Part shown: piece by piece, positions 26,341 through 35,087 of the stretch | Layout of the letters: the number at the start of each line of letters is the position of its first letter | How positions within the stretch are numbered: the first letter of the stretch is position 1 | DNA from: Planctomycetia bacterium | Lineage (GTDB): Bacteria; Planctomycetota; Planctomycetia; Pirellulales; JACPPG01 | NCBI GenBank assembly: GCA_016191115.1 | Contig: JACPPG010000051.1 | Span: forward strand, 1 to 64,000 | Direction: 5' to 3' | DNA: 64,000 nucleotides | Translations under genes and position numbers: made by a program | The notes under the pieces: generated by a model | Databases searched by the model: none | The model's input: the letters and a program-made list of their open reading frames with translations, nothing else | What the model was told of the DNA's origin: nothing

Positions 26341-29300
26341 ATGGCACTCTTAACTACGTTCAGAAGCACGCTCGAACACCAGGCACCTCTATTCCTCGCC
26401 ATGCTGCTCCTGTGGGCGAGCTTGCTGCTGAGTTGCGCATGGCTGATTGCCGCATTACTGCGTCGCGCATCGCCATCGTTGCGGTACTGTGTTTGGCAGT
26501 TTGCCTTGATGGGACTGCTCGCGTTGCCTGCTTTGTTTGCCCTATTCCCGGGTGTCCCGTTGGGCTATTCGCTGCAGTTCGCTGAGCAAGAGACGCCCGC
26601 CCCGAGTGCCTCCGATACCTTGGTCGTAGCGGGTGCCAATAGCGCCGCGGCGAATCTCGAGTCCGGGGCGATCGCAGACCCACGCATCCCTGCTCCCTTG
26701 GCCGAACTCGCGACGGGCGCCGGTGAGCCGCAACCTCCGCGCGACTTGGAAGTAGACAACGATGCGCACTCCACGGCCGAACTTCCTCTAGAGGCGCCTG
26801 CCATAGCCGCATCGCTCCAAAACGCACGCTCGGCCGCGTCTCCCCTCATCTCCTGGCTGGTAGTCTTGGTGGTCGTGTGGGGGATCGGCGTGACCGCTCA
26901 ATTCGTTTGGTTGTTGCGCGGCATCCAACGAGCGGCGCGCCTCACGCGGTCAGCAGTGCCGCTAAACGATCACCGGATCACTCAAATTCAATCCGAACTG
27001 GTAGAGCGTTTCGCGCTGGTTCGCTCGGCCCGTCTACTCACGTCGCCCAAGGCGCCGACGCCAGTTGTCATGGGAGCCCTGCGACCGCGGGTTTTGTTGC
27101 CGGTCAGCGCCATCGACTGGGCTGACGCAAAGATCCGGTTGGTGTTGGCGCACGAATTGGCGCATGTCGAACGGCGCGACATCTTCTGGCAACTCACCGC
27201 GCGCGCGGCCACTGCGCTGTATTGGTTTCATCCGCTTGCGTGGCTGGCCTTATGGCGAATGCGCGAAGAACGCGAGCGAGCCTGCGATGACCGGGTTCTT
27301 GCGATTGGCGTACCGGCGATCGACTACGCGACGGGGCTGGTCGAAGTCGCCGCCGCGCTCGCCGGTCGACCTGCGCGAATTGCCGGGGCCGTGGGGATCG
27401 CCGAGCGATTACCGCTGGAAGACCGCGTACGATCGATCCTGGATACCACATCTCCACGCCGTCCCGCGTCCAGGCGGACGCGCGGGTTGCTGCTTGTCCT
27501 CACGGCGTGTCTGGTGTCGGCTATAGGCGTCCTGCGCCCCTTCAGCCCAGTCACCGGCGCCGCGGCGGTGGGATCACCACCAAAGAATGACGAAGCGCCT
27601 GCCGCAATCGAGGCCCCGACCGTACCGCCCAAAGCAGCCACTGACAAAGCGAAAATAAAAGACGAGCCAAAACAACTAGCGACCAAAGGGAGCATGCTGA
27701 TTCGCGTAGTCGGGCCCGACGATCAGCCGGTCGCCGGCGCGAAGCTGTTTGCGAACGTCTCGCATTGGGACCGGGCCGCTAAATCGGATAAGCGACGGGT
27801 CATCAAAAACAACGATTATGTCACCGGGCCCGACGGCACCGTTGAAATCACATTGCCGGTGCTTGTCGAAGATATCCGTCTCTGGGTCAGAAAGGACGGA
27901 TACGCGCCGATGTTCGCCATCTGGTGGCCCAAAGAACAACCCGATCTGCTCGCGATTCCGCAGGAATTCACGTACCGGCTGGTTAAAGGAACCATTCTGG
28001 GAGGCCTCGTAAACGACGAAACCGGCAAACCGATCGAGCGAGTCAAAGTGGAAGTGCAATACGACGGGGACGGTGGAGGTCCCAATCGCGCAAGATTCGA
28101 CAGCTGGCTTTCACAAGGGGACGACGCCATCGTCACCGACGCACAGGGTCGCTGGATGCTGAGCAACGTCCCGCCGGGCGACGACATAAAAGTTCGCGTC
28201 AAGCTCAGCCATCCTGACTTCATTAGCGATAAAGAGTGGGGGCAGTTTCAACAGGAACAACACATCGCGCCTAAAGCGCTGCGAGCGCAATCGGCCGTGA
28301 TGGTTTTGAAGCGAGGGAAGGCGATCACCGGAAAAGTTACCGATCCCGACGGACAGCCCGTCAAGAACACAATCGTGATCTGGGGGGATCGTCCCTATTG
28401 GGAACACCGGCCGCACCAAGAAGTGCGCACCGACGAACAGGGCGTCTATCGGTTTCCGCCACTCCCGCCGGGCGAGATGCATGTGACGGTTGTCGCAGAA
28501 GGCTGGATGCCGCAGCGAATCAAAACCCGAATTGCGCCCGACGCGCCTGCCGTGGATTTCGCGTTGCAACCGGGCAAGAAGCTGCGGCTTCGCTTTGTCG
28601 ACAAATCCGGATCGCCAGTTCCACGGGTCGGCGTGGACATTGCCAGTTGGCGTGGCGCGGAATCGCTCCACAATATGAAAGCCTCGCAAGTGCTCGACAC
28701 CAACATTCCGCGGCGGGCCAACGACAAGGGAGTTTACGAGTGGACCTGGGCGCCTGATGACGCGGTGCAGTTTAGATTTGGCAAAGAAGGTTACGCCAAC
28801 GTCGAGACCAGCATCACGGCCGACGATAGCGAGCACGTCGTCACCATGAATCCACCCTTGCGCTTCGTCGGCAGCGTGGTCGACGCACAGAGCGGAGGGC
28901 CGGTTAAGCAATTTGCCGCCGTGCCAATGATCTTTTTCCGGCCCGATTTCCCCTCGGTCGATCATCACGACGCCAAGGATTTCACGGATGGCGAGTTCGA
29001 GATGGAGTTCGATCGGGGAGACGTCGAGCATGGTCTGCAGATCGAGGCGGCGGGCTATGTGACGCAGCGGGTTGGCCCCTACCCGATCGGCGCCGAACCG
29101 CCGGAGTTTGCGCTAAAGCTGCAACCGACTGAGCGATTCGTCGGCCGTGTGGTGGACGAGGCGGGTCAGCCCGTCGCACGTGCTCGCGTCTACGTGGGGA
29201 GCTATTCCGAGCATCTCTATCTCCATGACCTCCGCGCCGAGGATGGCGGTCGAACGGATAATTATTCGGTCAAAACTGACGACACGGGGGCGTTCGAGAT

Positions 29301-30531
29301 TGCCCACCAGCTCGAGCGCTATTGCCTGATCGTCGTTGCGGACGACGGCTACGCCGAAGCCGACCGGCCGCTCGGCGCTTTGCCGGGTCTGCTGAGGCTG
29401 GAGCGTTGGGCGAAGGTCAACGGACAGCTCATGCAGCGGGGCAAACCCATCGAGAATTGCGGTATCGAACTGGACCCGATTCGGGACGCAGGTGGGGACG
29501 CGCCCCGTGGGACGATTCGCTTCTACGCCAAGACGACCGAACGGGGCGCATTCGTCTTCGATCGCGTACCACCCGTCCCATGCCGAGTCGAAGCAAGCAT
29601 TCATTGGTCGGTCGAAGGGCCGCTGAGCTCCAGTCAGTCAATCCCGCTCGACCCGGCACCGGGTGAACAGCTTACCGTGGCGCTGGGGGCAAAAGGCGCC
29701 GAAGTGACGGGACGGCTGACGCTTGATCCCCCGGCGACCGCGGACTTCGACTATCACTTTGGGCTGAACTATCTGGTAGCACGAAAAGCGGGGATCGCGC
29801 CGCCAGCCTCGATCGCGGGCCGCGGTTTCGATTGGCGGAAGGGGTGGAGCGATTCGTGGACCGCCTCAACTGAAGGCGCCGTCTACCTGCAAACACTCCC
29901 CCATTCTTACGTGAAGCCAGATCCCGACGGCAAATTCCGGATTTCGGGCGTAGAGCCGGGCGAGTACGACTTGGCGTTTCGACTCTATGGGTCGACCGAA
30001 GGATGCCTGGTCCATCCGGTCGCCATGGCTGTCGTGCGCGTCAACGTGAAGGAAGGACAGTCGACGCTTGACCTGGGGTTGATCAAGGTTCCCGCGGTTC
30101 CGGGGCTGAAAATGGGCGACGCGGCGCCGGCCTTTGAGTTCGTCGATGCCGACGGCCGCAAGCAATCGCTCGGCCAATCGCGAGGCAAATATGTGCTCAT
30201 CGACTTTTGGGCAACTTGGTGCGGCCCATGTGTTGCGGGTATTCCGCAAGTTGAAAGCCTTCGGCAGAAACATGCTGAGCGTCTCGGCCTGATGGTCGTG
30301 GGAGCAAATCTCGATCAAGACCCACAGCGGGCGAAAGACTTTCTCCGCGACCGCAAAGTCCCCTGGCCCCATGCGCTATTGGGAGATTGGTCGAGCACCG
30401 CTACGCCAAAGCGGTTCGCGGTGGCAAGCATTCCGACGTACATCCTGATCGGCCCAGACGGCAACGTACTGGCGCACGAATCGTCGCTCGATGCAATTGC
30501 CCTAATCTTAGAAAAGGTGTCCTCACCGTGA
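26341..30531 (+). CDS. BlaR1-like M56 peptidase fused to carboxypeptidase-regulatory and TlpA thioredoxin domains
   Basis: 1396 residues. The N-terminus has membrane helices (FLAMLLLWASLLLSCAWLIAALL, FALMGLLALPALFALFP, and one at about 165-190), then an M56 metalloprotease domain with HELAH at 271-275, and a further helix (LLLVLTACLVSAIGVL). Residues about 450-1240 are serial beta-sandwich carboxypeptidase-regulatory-like repeats (QPVAGAKLFANVS, KPIERVKVEVQ, QPVKNTIVIWG, QPVARARVYVG). The C-terminus is an AhpC/TlpA thioredoxin domain with active site W-C-G-P-C at 1293-1297. The long extracytoplasmic part, thioredoxin included, takes the place of the penicillin sensor of BlaR1. Cotranscribed with blaI. 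The sensing of redox or cell-envelope state is inference. Confidence 0.85.
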   Translation: MALLTTFRSTLEHQAPLFLAMLLLWASLLLSCAWLIAALLRRASPSLRYCVWQFALMGLLALPALFALFPGVPLGYSLQFAEQETPAPSASDTLVVAGANSAAANLESGAIADPRIPAPLAELATGAGEPQPPRDLEVDNDAHSTAELPLEAPAIAASLQNARSAASPLISWLVVLVVVWGIGVTAQFVWLLRGIQRAARLTRSAVPLNDHRITQIQSELVERFALVRSARLLTSPKAPTPVVMGALRPRVLLPVSAIDWADAKIRLVLAHELAHVERRDIFWQLTARAATALYWFHPLAWLALWRMREERERACDDRVLAIGVPAIDYATGLVEVAAALAGRPARIAGAVGIAERLPLEDRVRSILDTTSPRRPASRRTRGLLLVLTACLVSAIGVLRPFSPVTGAAAVGSPPKNDEAPAAIEAPTVPPKAATDKAKIKDEPKQLATKGSMLIRVVGPDDQPVAGAKLFANVSHWDRAAKSDKRRVIKNNDYVTGPDGTVEITLPVLVEDIRLWVRKDGYAPMFAIWWPKEQPDLLAIPQEFTYRLVKGTILGGLVNDETGKPIERVKVEVQYDGDGGGPNRARFDSWLSQGDDAIVTDAQGRWMLSNVPPGDDIKVRVKLSHPDFISDKEWGQFQQEQHIAPKALRAQSAVMVLKRGKAITGKVTDPDGQPVKNTIVIWGDRPYWEHRPHQEVRTDEQGVYRFPPLPPGEMHVTVVAEGWMPQRIKTRIAPDAPAVDFALQPGKKLRLRFVDKSGSPVPRVGVDIASWRGAESLHNMKASQVLDTNIPRRANDKGVYEWTWAPDDAVQFRFGKEGYANVETSITADDSEHVVTMNPPLRFVGSVVDAQSGGPVKQFAAVPMIFFRPDFPSVDHHDAKDFTDGEFEMEFDRGDVEHGLQIEAAGYVTQRVGPYPIGAEPPEFALKLQPTERFVGRVVDEAGQPVARARVYVGSYSEHLYLHDLRAEDGGRTDNYSVKTDDTGAFEIAHQLERYCLIVVADDGYAEADRPLGALPGLLRLERWAKVNGQLMQRGKPIENCGIELDPIRDAGGDAPRGTIRFYAKTTERGAFVFDRVPPVPCRVEASIHWSVEGPLSSSQSIPLDPAPGEQLTVALGAKGAEVTGRLTLDPPATADFDYHFGLNYLVARKAGIAPPASIAGRGFDWRKGWSDSWTASTEGAVYLQTLPHSYVKPDPDGKFRISGVEPGEYDLAFRLYGSTEGCLVHPVAMAVVRVNVKEGQSTLDLGLIKVPAVPGLKMGDAAPAFEFVDADGRKQSLGQSRGKYVLIDFWATWCGPCVAGIPQVESLRQKHAERLGLMVVGANLDQDPQRAKDFLRDRKVPWPHALLGDWSSTATPKRFAVASIPTYILIGPDGNVLAHESSLDAIALILEKVSSP

Positions 30532-30729
30532 GTCAATGGCGCTAGCCACGGGATCTGAGCGTGGTGCCGTAAACCCTTCGATTTTGCGCACTCGTCGCCG
30601 CACGTCGTACGAACTACAAATCTTCGGGCAGCGACGCCTGAAAACTCAACTCAGAATCCAAAGTACCGTATCGCCCTCAAAGCAGAAGTTTTCAATTTGG
30701 TAACACTTAGCGGCCCCGCTACCTCGCGG

Positions 30730-30782
30730 CGGGCGCCAACTCCGGTCGGGTACCCTTTGGGTGGCTAGTCGCTAGTCGCTCT
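30730..30782 (-). repeat. Half copy of the CTAGTCGC foldback repeat
   Basis: GGGCGCCAACTCCGGTCGGG through GTGGCTAGTCGCTAGTCGCT matches the right arm of the repeat at 18220-18354 and, like it, ends directly at the stop codon of a minus-strand gene. The left arm is missing. The rest of 30532-30729 shows no gene. Confidence 0.65.
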
Positions 30783-30783
30783 C

Positions 30784-32448
30784 TCACCACTTGAGCCCGA
30801 AGCGATCGCCGCCGGACCCGCTCCCGAGTCCACCCTTGAGCGGAGTGTTGCGCTTGGTCGGTGGCGGCGGGGGCGCTTCCTCAGTCTCGTCCGGCTCGGA
30901 CTCGGCCTTCTTCACCGGCGCCGGCCGCGCCGCGAGCGCCTTCATCGACAGGCCGATCCGCTGCTGTTCTGGATCGACCGAAAGCACTTTGGCGTCGACC
31001 GTGTCCCCTTCCGCGAGCACGTCGCTCACCCGCCACACGCGCTGGTGCGACAGTTCCGAAATGTGCACCAGTCCCTCAACGCCCGGCTCCAACTGCACGA
31101 ACGCGCCGAACTCCATGATCTTCGACACCGTGCCGCGAATGGTGGACGTGACCGGATACTTGGTCGCGACCGAGGTCCACGGGTTCTCCGTCAGGTCGCG
31201 GAGCGCCAGGCTGATCTTGTGCGTCTGCGGATCGATCTTCCGCACGAGCACCTTGATCTTCTGACCCAACTGCAGCACGTCGCTGGGATGCTTGACGCGT
31301 TGCCAAGAGAGCTGGCTGACGTGCAACAGGCCATCGACGCCGCCGAGGTCGACGAAAGCGCCAAAGTTTTGCAGGCTGCGGACAATGCCCTCGCGGATCT
31401 GACCTTCAGCCAATTCGGCCAATAGCTTTTCCTTGGCTTCGGCCTTATCGCGCTCGATCACGGCGCGGCGGCTGAGGACCAGGTTGCCGCGCTCCGGCCG
31501 GGCTTCGGTCACGATGCAGGGGAACTTCTGGCCGACGAACTGCGCGAAGTCCTCGACGCGATACACGTCGATGTGGCTGGCAGGGATGAACGCGCGGATG
31601 CTGTTCACCTCGCATTCCAGCCCACCCTTGTTGTGGCCGGTGACGCGAGCTTCGACCATGACGCCTTCGGCGATGTCGGCCCAGTTCGCGGCAACGACGG
31701 CCGCGTGCGGCAGCGCGACGTGGTACAGGCCCTCCTCGGGATCGAAGCGCGTGACGGCGACTTCGACGGTGGCGCCGATCGCCGGTGGCTCCGCGAACTG
31801 CCGCAGCGACAGCACGCCCTGGTTCCGGCCGCCCAGCTCCACGAACACGTCGTCGCGATGAATGGAGACAACGCGGGCCTGGTGGCGCGATTCGGGCTCG
31901 AGGTCGACAGCCGCCGGCAGCGTCGGAGTTGGCTCCAGGACTTCGTTCAGCGTCAGGCCGCCGAGCGCCTCCTCCACTTCCTGCTGCAGCTCGGGCGGCA
32001 ACTCGGCGCGGATATTCGGCACCGGCGTCTTGGCGACCGGCGCCGGCGGGGCCGCGAATTCGCGGCGCTTCCTGTCGGGCTTGTCGAACTTCGATTTTCC
32101 GGGCGGCGGCGAAGCCGGCGCGGCTGCGGTCGGCTCGACGATAGGCTTCGGCTCCGCGGGCGGCCGACCGGCGTCGTCATCCGGCTCAACGGAACGTGGC
32201 GTTTTCGGCTCGACGCGCGGCGGGCGCGAGGGCGCGATCGGCGATCGGAACGGCCGGGCGCGCACAATGGGGCTGCCCGCGCGCTGAGAGCCTATGCTGA
32301 TGCGCGGTCGCTGATCGGCGGAATCGGCTGGCACGTCTGTCGGCGCTTCAGGTGCTCCCGCCGCTTGGTCTGGCGCCACGCCTGACGCGCTCGGCGGCGG
32401 AATCGTGCTCTGACTCGACTCTTGCGGTTCGGGTTGCTCGCCTGTCAT
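30784..32448 (-). CDS. S1 RNA-binding domain protein (ribosomal protein S1-like)
   Basis: About 554 residues from the ATG at 32448; an upstream GTG/ATG pair at 32490/32487 is an alternative, neither having a strong ribosome site. The first 190 residues are Pro/Ala/Glu-rich and probably disordered. Four S1 (OB-fold) repeats follow: [36 protein letters not shown] with [27 protein letters not shown] with [10 protein letters not shown], and [20 protein letters not shown] with [10 protein letters not shown]. The Ser-His-Ile-Asp repeat and order resemble repeats 3-6 of S1. It likely binds mRNA during translation; a second, full-length rpsA elsewhere cannot be excluded. Confidence 0.8.
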   Translation of the reverse strand: MTGEQPEPQESSQSTIPPPSASGVAPDQAAGAPEAPTDVPADSADQRPRISIGSQRAGSPIVRARPFRSPIAPSRPPRVEPKTPRSVEPDDDAGRPPAEPKPIVEPTAAAPASPPPGKSKFDKPDRKRREFAAPPAPVAKTPVPNIRAELPPELQQEVEEALGGLTLNEVLEPTPTLPAAVDLEPESRHQARVVSIHRDDVFVELGGRNQGVLSLRQFAEPPAIGATVEVAVTRFDPEEGLYHVALPHAAVVAANWADIAEGVMVEARVTGHNKGGLECEVNSIRAFIPASHIDVYRVEDFAQFVGQKFPCIVTEARPERGNLVLSRRAVIERDKAEAKEKLLAELAEGQIREGIVRSLQNFGAFVDLGGVDGLLHVSQLSWQRVKHPSDVLQLGQKIKVLVRKIDPQTHKISLALRDLTENPWTSVATKYPVTSTIRGTVSKIMEFGAFVQLEPGVEGLVHISELSHQRVWRVSDVLAEGDTVDAKVLSVDPEQQRIGLSMKALAARPAPVKKAESEPDETEEAPPPPPTKRNTPLKGGLGSGSGGDRFGLKW

Positions 32449-32588
32449 CACTCTGTCATGTTGGCTGAACGCGGGGGCGCGGTACATCACACGTGAAACG
32501 CCCGCAAGCGGGGCTCAAGGAATCGTACTTTACCCGCCCGGCACGGGACAAGGTAGGGAGGGGCGGGCACAACTCACAGGAGCCGGCG

Positions 32589-33155
32589 ATGGCGCAACTT
32601 TCCCACACCAACTACGGCCCCGTCGTTGCGGACCTCCTGGGGAAGGAGCGCCCCACTGCGCTGGGGCCGGGCAAGCCCGACAAGTCGTGGCACAAGCGTC
32701 TCAAGGAGCTGTCGCCCGAGGCGCTCTTGGCGCCGCGACCGGTCAAGAACCGGGCGCAGGCCACGGCCACTCTGGCGGGTTTGTGGCTTTATTTCGATTT
32801 CCTGGACGAGTCGCACAAGCTCAGCCAGTCGCTCGACACGGTCGAGGGCAGTTTCTGGCACGGCATCATGCACCGCCGCGAGCCGGACTACGAGAACGCC
32901 AGGTACTGGTTCCGCCGCGTGCGGGCCCATCCGGTCTACGCCCGGCTGGCCGCCGAGGCCCGCGCGCTGGCCGCGGCGCATCCGGCCGACCAGGCGGCGG
33001 CGGTGCTATCGCGCGCGACGACCTGGGACCCGCTTCTGTTCGTCGATCTGTGCGAGGCGGCGGCGGCTCGTCCGGTGGCCGCGCAAACGCTCTGCAAGCT
33101 GGTGCAGCAGCGGGAGTGGCGCCTGCTGTTCGACTTCTGCTACGAGCAGGCCTAG
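32589..33155 (+). CDS. Conserved-looking protein of unknown function
   Basis: 188 residues from the ATG at 32589, which has ACAGGAG nine bases upstream; a longer frame reaches 32493. It is soluble and helical, with an aromatic-rich middle (LWLYFDFLDESHKLSQSLDTVEGSFWHGIMHRRE would be its core region, residues about 60-95) and a closing KLVQQREWRLLFDFCYEQA. The FWHGIMHRREPDYENARYWF stretch with conserved His, Arg and Trp suggests a ligand- or protein-binding site. I do not recognise the family. Divergent from the S1-domain gene. Confidence 0.65.
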   Translation: MAQLSHTNYGPVVADLLGKERPTALGPGKPDKSWHKRLKELSPEALLAPRPVKNRAQATATLAGLWLYFDFLDESHKLSQSLDTVEGSFWHGIMHRREPDYENARYWFRRVRAHPVYARLAAEARALAAAHPADQAAAVLSRATTWDPLLFVDLCEAAAARPVAAQTLCKLVQQREWRLLFDFCYEQA

Positions 33156-33170
33156 CCATCGGACGGCAGC

Positions 33171-33347
33171 TAGCCACGGAGCGCTCAGAGGGCACCGAGA
33201 GGCAGGAGGCGTCTCCCGTCGCCGATGCGCCTGAGGCACGGCTCGACCGTTGCGCGCGGCCCGGATCGGCGACCGGAGTCGCCTTCTACAGACAATGCGG
33301 GATGGCAGCAAGCATGTTCTCTGTGGTCTCGGCGCCCGCGGTGGCTA
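33171..33347 (+). repeat. Nested foldback repeats upstream of marR
   Basis: Outer arms: TAGCCACGGAGCGC... (33171-33202) and ...CGCGGTGGCTA (33315-33347) are inverted with imperfect pairing. Inner arms: GGAGGCGTCTCCCGTCGCCG (about 33205-33224) and its near reverse complement CGGCGACCGGAGTCGCC (about 33267-33283). A single arm of the inner type (GTAGGAGGCGACTCCCTTCG) also occurs at 23175-23194. The whole 311-base gap 33156-33466 is thus repeat DNA, including MITE copy D. Confidence 0.6.
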
Positions 33348-33367
33348 ACCCTCTTTGGCGAGCCTCT

Positions 33368-33524
33368 CAGGGCCATTCACAGATTCAAGCTGAACGGCGG
33401 CGCAACGGCGGGAAAGTGGGACAGGCACCGAGACGCAACGTTGGTCTGAAAGGACTTGCGCTGTTTATGCTCGGAGCCAGTCCCATTTTCCCGCCTCGCC
33501 ATTTTGAAAAACAGAATGACCCTG
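33368..33524 (-). repeat. MITE-like element copy D, inverted, abutting marR
   Basis: Complete 157-base copy in reverse orientation, CAGGGCCATTC at the left and GAATGACCCTG at the right (one substitution in the terminal repeat). The flanks GCGAGCCTCT and GCGTCGGCTA do not form a convincing target duplication. Its right end lies inside the open frame of the marR gene. Confidence 0.9.
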
Positions 33525-33997
33525 GCGTCGGCTATTGGATCTTTCGCACCGCGCACGCCTTGGCCTGCGCGATGAACGAGGAATTGGCCGCCCACGGCAT
33601 CACGTCGCGTCAGTGGGAAGTGCTGGCCTGGATCTCGCACGAAGGAGAGCTGTCGCAGAGCGAGTTGGCCGAGCGGATGCACATCGAGGCGCCGACCCTG
33701 GTCGGCGTGCTCGACCGGATGGAGCGGGACGGCTGGATTCAGCGCGTCACCGACGAGGGGGATCGCCGCCGCAAATTGATCCATCCCACCGAGCGCGCCG
33801 CCGAGGAGTGGCAGCGGATGGTGGCCTGCGGCCTGGCCGTGCGGATGCGGGCCACGCAAGGTATCAGCGAAGAGCGGTTGCACGAGCTGCGCGAGACGCT
33901 GAAAGCGCTCCGCGAGAACGTTCTGCCAATGGTTGGCGCCGCGGCAGGTCAAAAAGGCGACACTAACGCGCCCGGCGACATCGCCGACCGCGCCTAG
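33467..33997 (+). CDS. MarR-family transcriptional regulator, 5' end formed by a mobile repeat
   Basis: 176 residues from the ATG at 33467. The first 20 residues (MLGASPIFPPRHFEKQNDPG) are translated from MITE copy D; homologous sequence begins at about VGYWIFRTAHALACAMNEEL. The winged helix is ITSRQWEVLAWISHEGELSQ then SELAERMHIEAPTLVGVLDRM and the wing DGWIQRVTDEGDRRRKLIH. The only other in-frame ATG (33571) would cut away the first dimerisation helix. It regulates transcription in response to a small ligand, most likely of the transporter gene 29 bases downstream. Whether the repeat really supplies the start, or the original start was lost, is open. Confidence 0.8.
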   Translation: MLGASPIFPPRHFEKQNDPGVGYWIFRTAHALACAMNEELAAHGITSRQWEVLAWISHEGELSQSELAERMHIEAPTLVGVLDRMERDGWIQRVTDEGDRRRKLIHPTERAAEEWQRMVACGLAVRMRATQGISEERLHELRETLKALRENVLPMVGAAAGQKGDTNAPGDIADRA

Positions 33998-34026
33998 CAC
34001 GAGAGCGCACTCAAGGTCGCCTGCCC

Positions 34027-34980
34027 ATGCGAGACTCCGCCGGCTCGCAGCCCGGGCGCTCGAATGATCGGCCGCCTAAAAGGCTGTCCTGGTTCCGCGG
34101 AAAAACGGCGGGCCGCCTCTCGATCCTCGCCGCCGCCGTGATGTGGAGCACGAACGGACTGTTCGTGAAGTCGGCCGTCTTCGCCGACTGGCCGCAGGAC
34201 ACGCGCGGCACGCTGCTGGCCTTCTACCGGGCGCTTTTTGCCGGGCTGTTGGTCCTGCCGGCCGTGCGGAAGCCGCGCTTCGACGTGCGCCTCGTGCCGA
34301 TGGCGCTGGCGTTCACGGCAATGAACGTCGCCTTCTTGCAGTCCATGACGCTTACCACCGCGGCCAATGCCATCTGGTTGCAAAGCACCGCGCCATTGTG
34401 GGTGTTTCTGTTCGGGTTGACCCTGTACCGCGACCCGCGTGACCCGCGGGACTTGATTCCACTGGTTTTCGGTCTGGCGGGCGCCGCGACCATCCTGTCG
34501 TTCGAGCTGCGGGCCAACAGCGTCGATTCGCGGGCCGGGATCGGCGTGCTATTGGGCCTGCTGTCCGGAATCTTCTACGCAGGCGTGGTGGTTTCGATCC
34601 GCAGGCTGCGCAACGAAGAAGGGACGTTTCTGGTCGCGGTCAATCACCTGGCCGCTGCCGCGTTCCTGGCGCCCTATTGCTTGTGGCTGCGGCAGCCGGT
34701 CAGCGCCTACCAGTTCGTGGTCCTGGCGGCGTTCGGTTTCTTTCAAATGGGCGTGCCTTATCTGTTGTTCGCGCGCGGCCTGCGCGATGTGTCGAGCCAG
34801 GAGGGAGCGGCCATCGCGCTACTGGAGCCGGTGCTGGTGCCGATTTGGGTATACCTGGTGCCGGGCGGAGAACGGCCGGCCCCTTGGACGATCGCCGGCG
34901 CGGCGCTGATCCTCACGGGGCTCGTGTGGCGTTATCGCAGCGCGAGCGCCTCCGGCGATGCCAGCGCCGCTGGTCAGTGA
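34027..34980 (+). CDS. EamA/DMT-superfamily transporter, paired with MarR
   Basis: 317 residues with ten membrane helices in two EamA repeats (LSILAAAVMWSTNGLFVKSA opens the first; GIGVLLGLLSGIFYAGVVVS the second). A 27-residue polar N-terminal extension precedes them. Located 29 bases after marR on the same strand; this marR-exporter pairing is common for efflux systems under ligand control. The substrate is not predictable. Similar in family, but not closely in sequence, to the protein at 7217-8143. Confidence 0.87.
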   Translation: MRDSAGSQPGRSNDRPPKRLSWFRGKTAGRLSILAAAVMWSTNGLFVKSAVFADWPQDTRGTLLAFYRALFAGLLVLPAVRKPRFDVRLVPMALAFTAMNVAFLQSMTLTTAANAIWLQSTAPLWVFLFGLTLYRDPRDPRDLIPLVFGLAGAATILSFELRANSVDSRAGIGVLLGLLSGIFYAGVVVSIRRLRNEEGTFLVAVNHLAAAAFLAPYCLWLRQPVSAYQFVVLAAFGFFQMGVPYLLFARGLRDVSSQEGAAIALLEPVLVPIWVYLVPGGERPAPWTIAGAALILTGLVWRYRSASASGDASAAGQ

Positions 34981-35087
34981 AAGGCTTCGCGACCGGTGTG
35001 CCACTGGCTCCGCAGTGCGCGCCTTGACGAACGAAAGACGCACTGGCGGAGCCCGTGGCACACGACGGAGCATCGCCGGCGCGGCAC

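Noticed and set aside
32687..33466. Long N-terminal extension of the MarR frame
   Set aside because: It overlaps the 188-residue gene in a shifted phase and then crosses repeat DNA. Only the part from 33467 can be a MarR protein.
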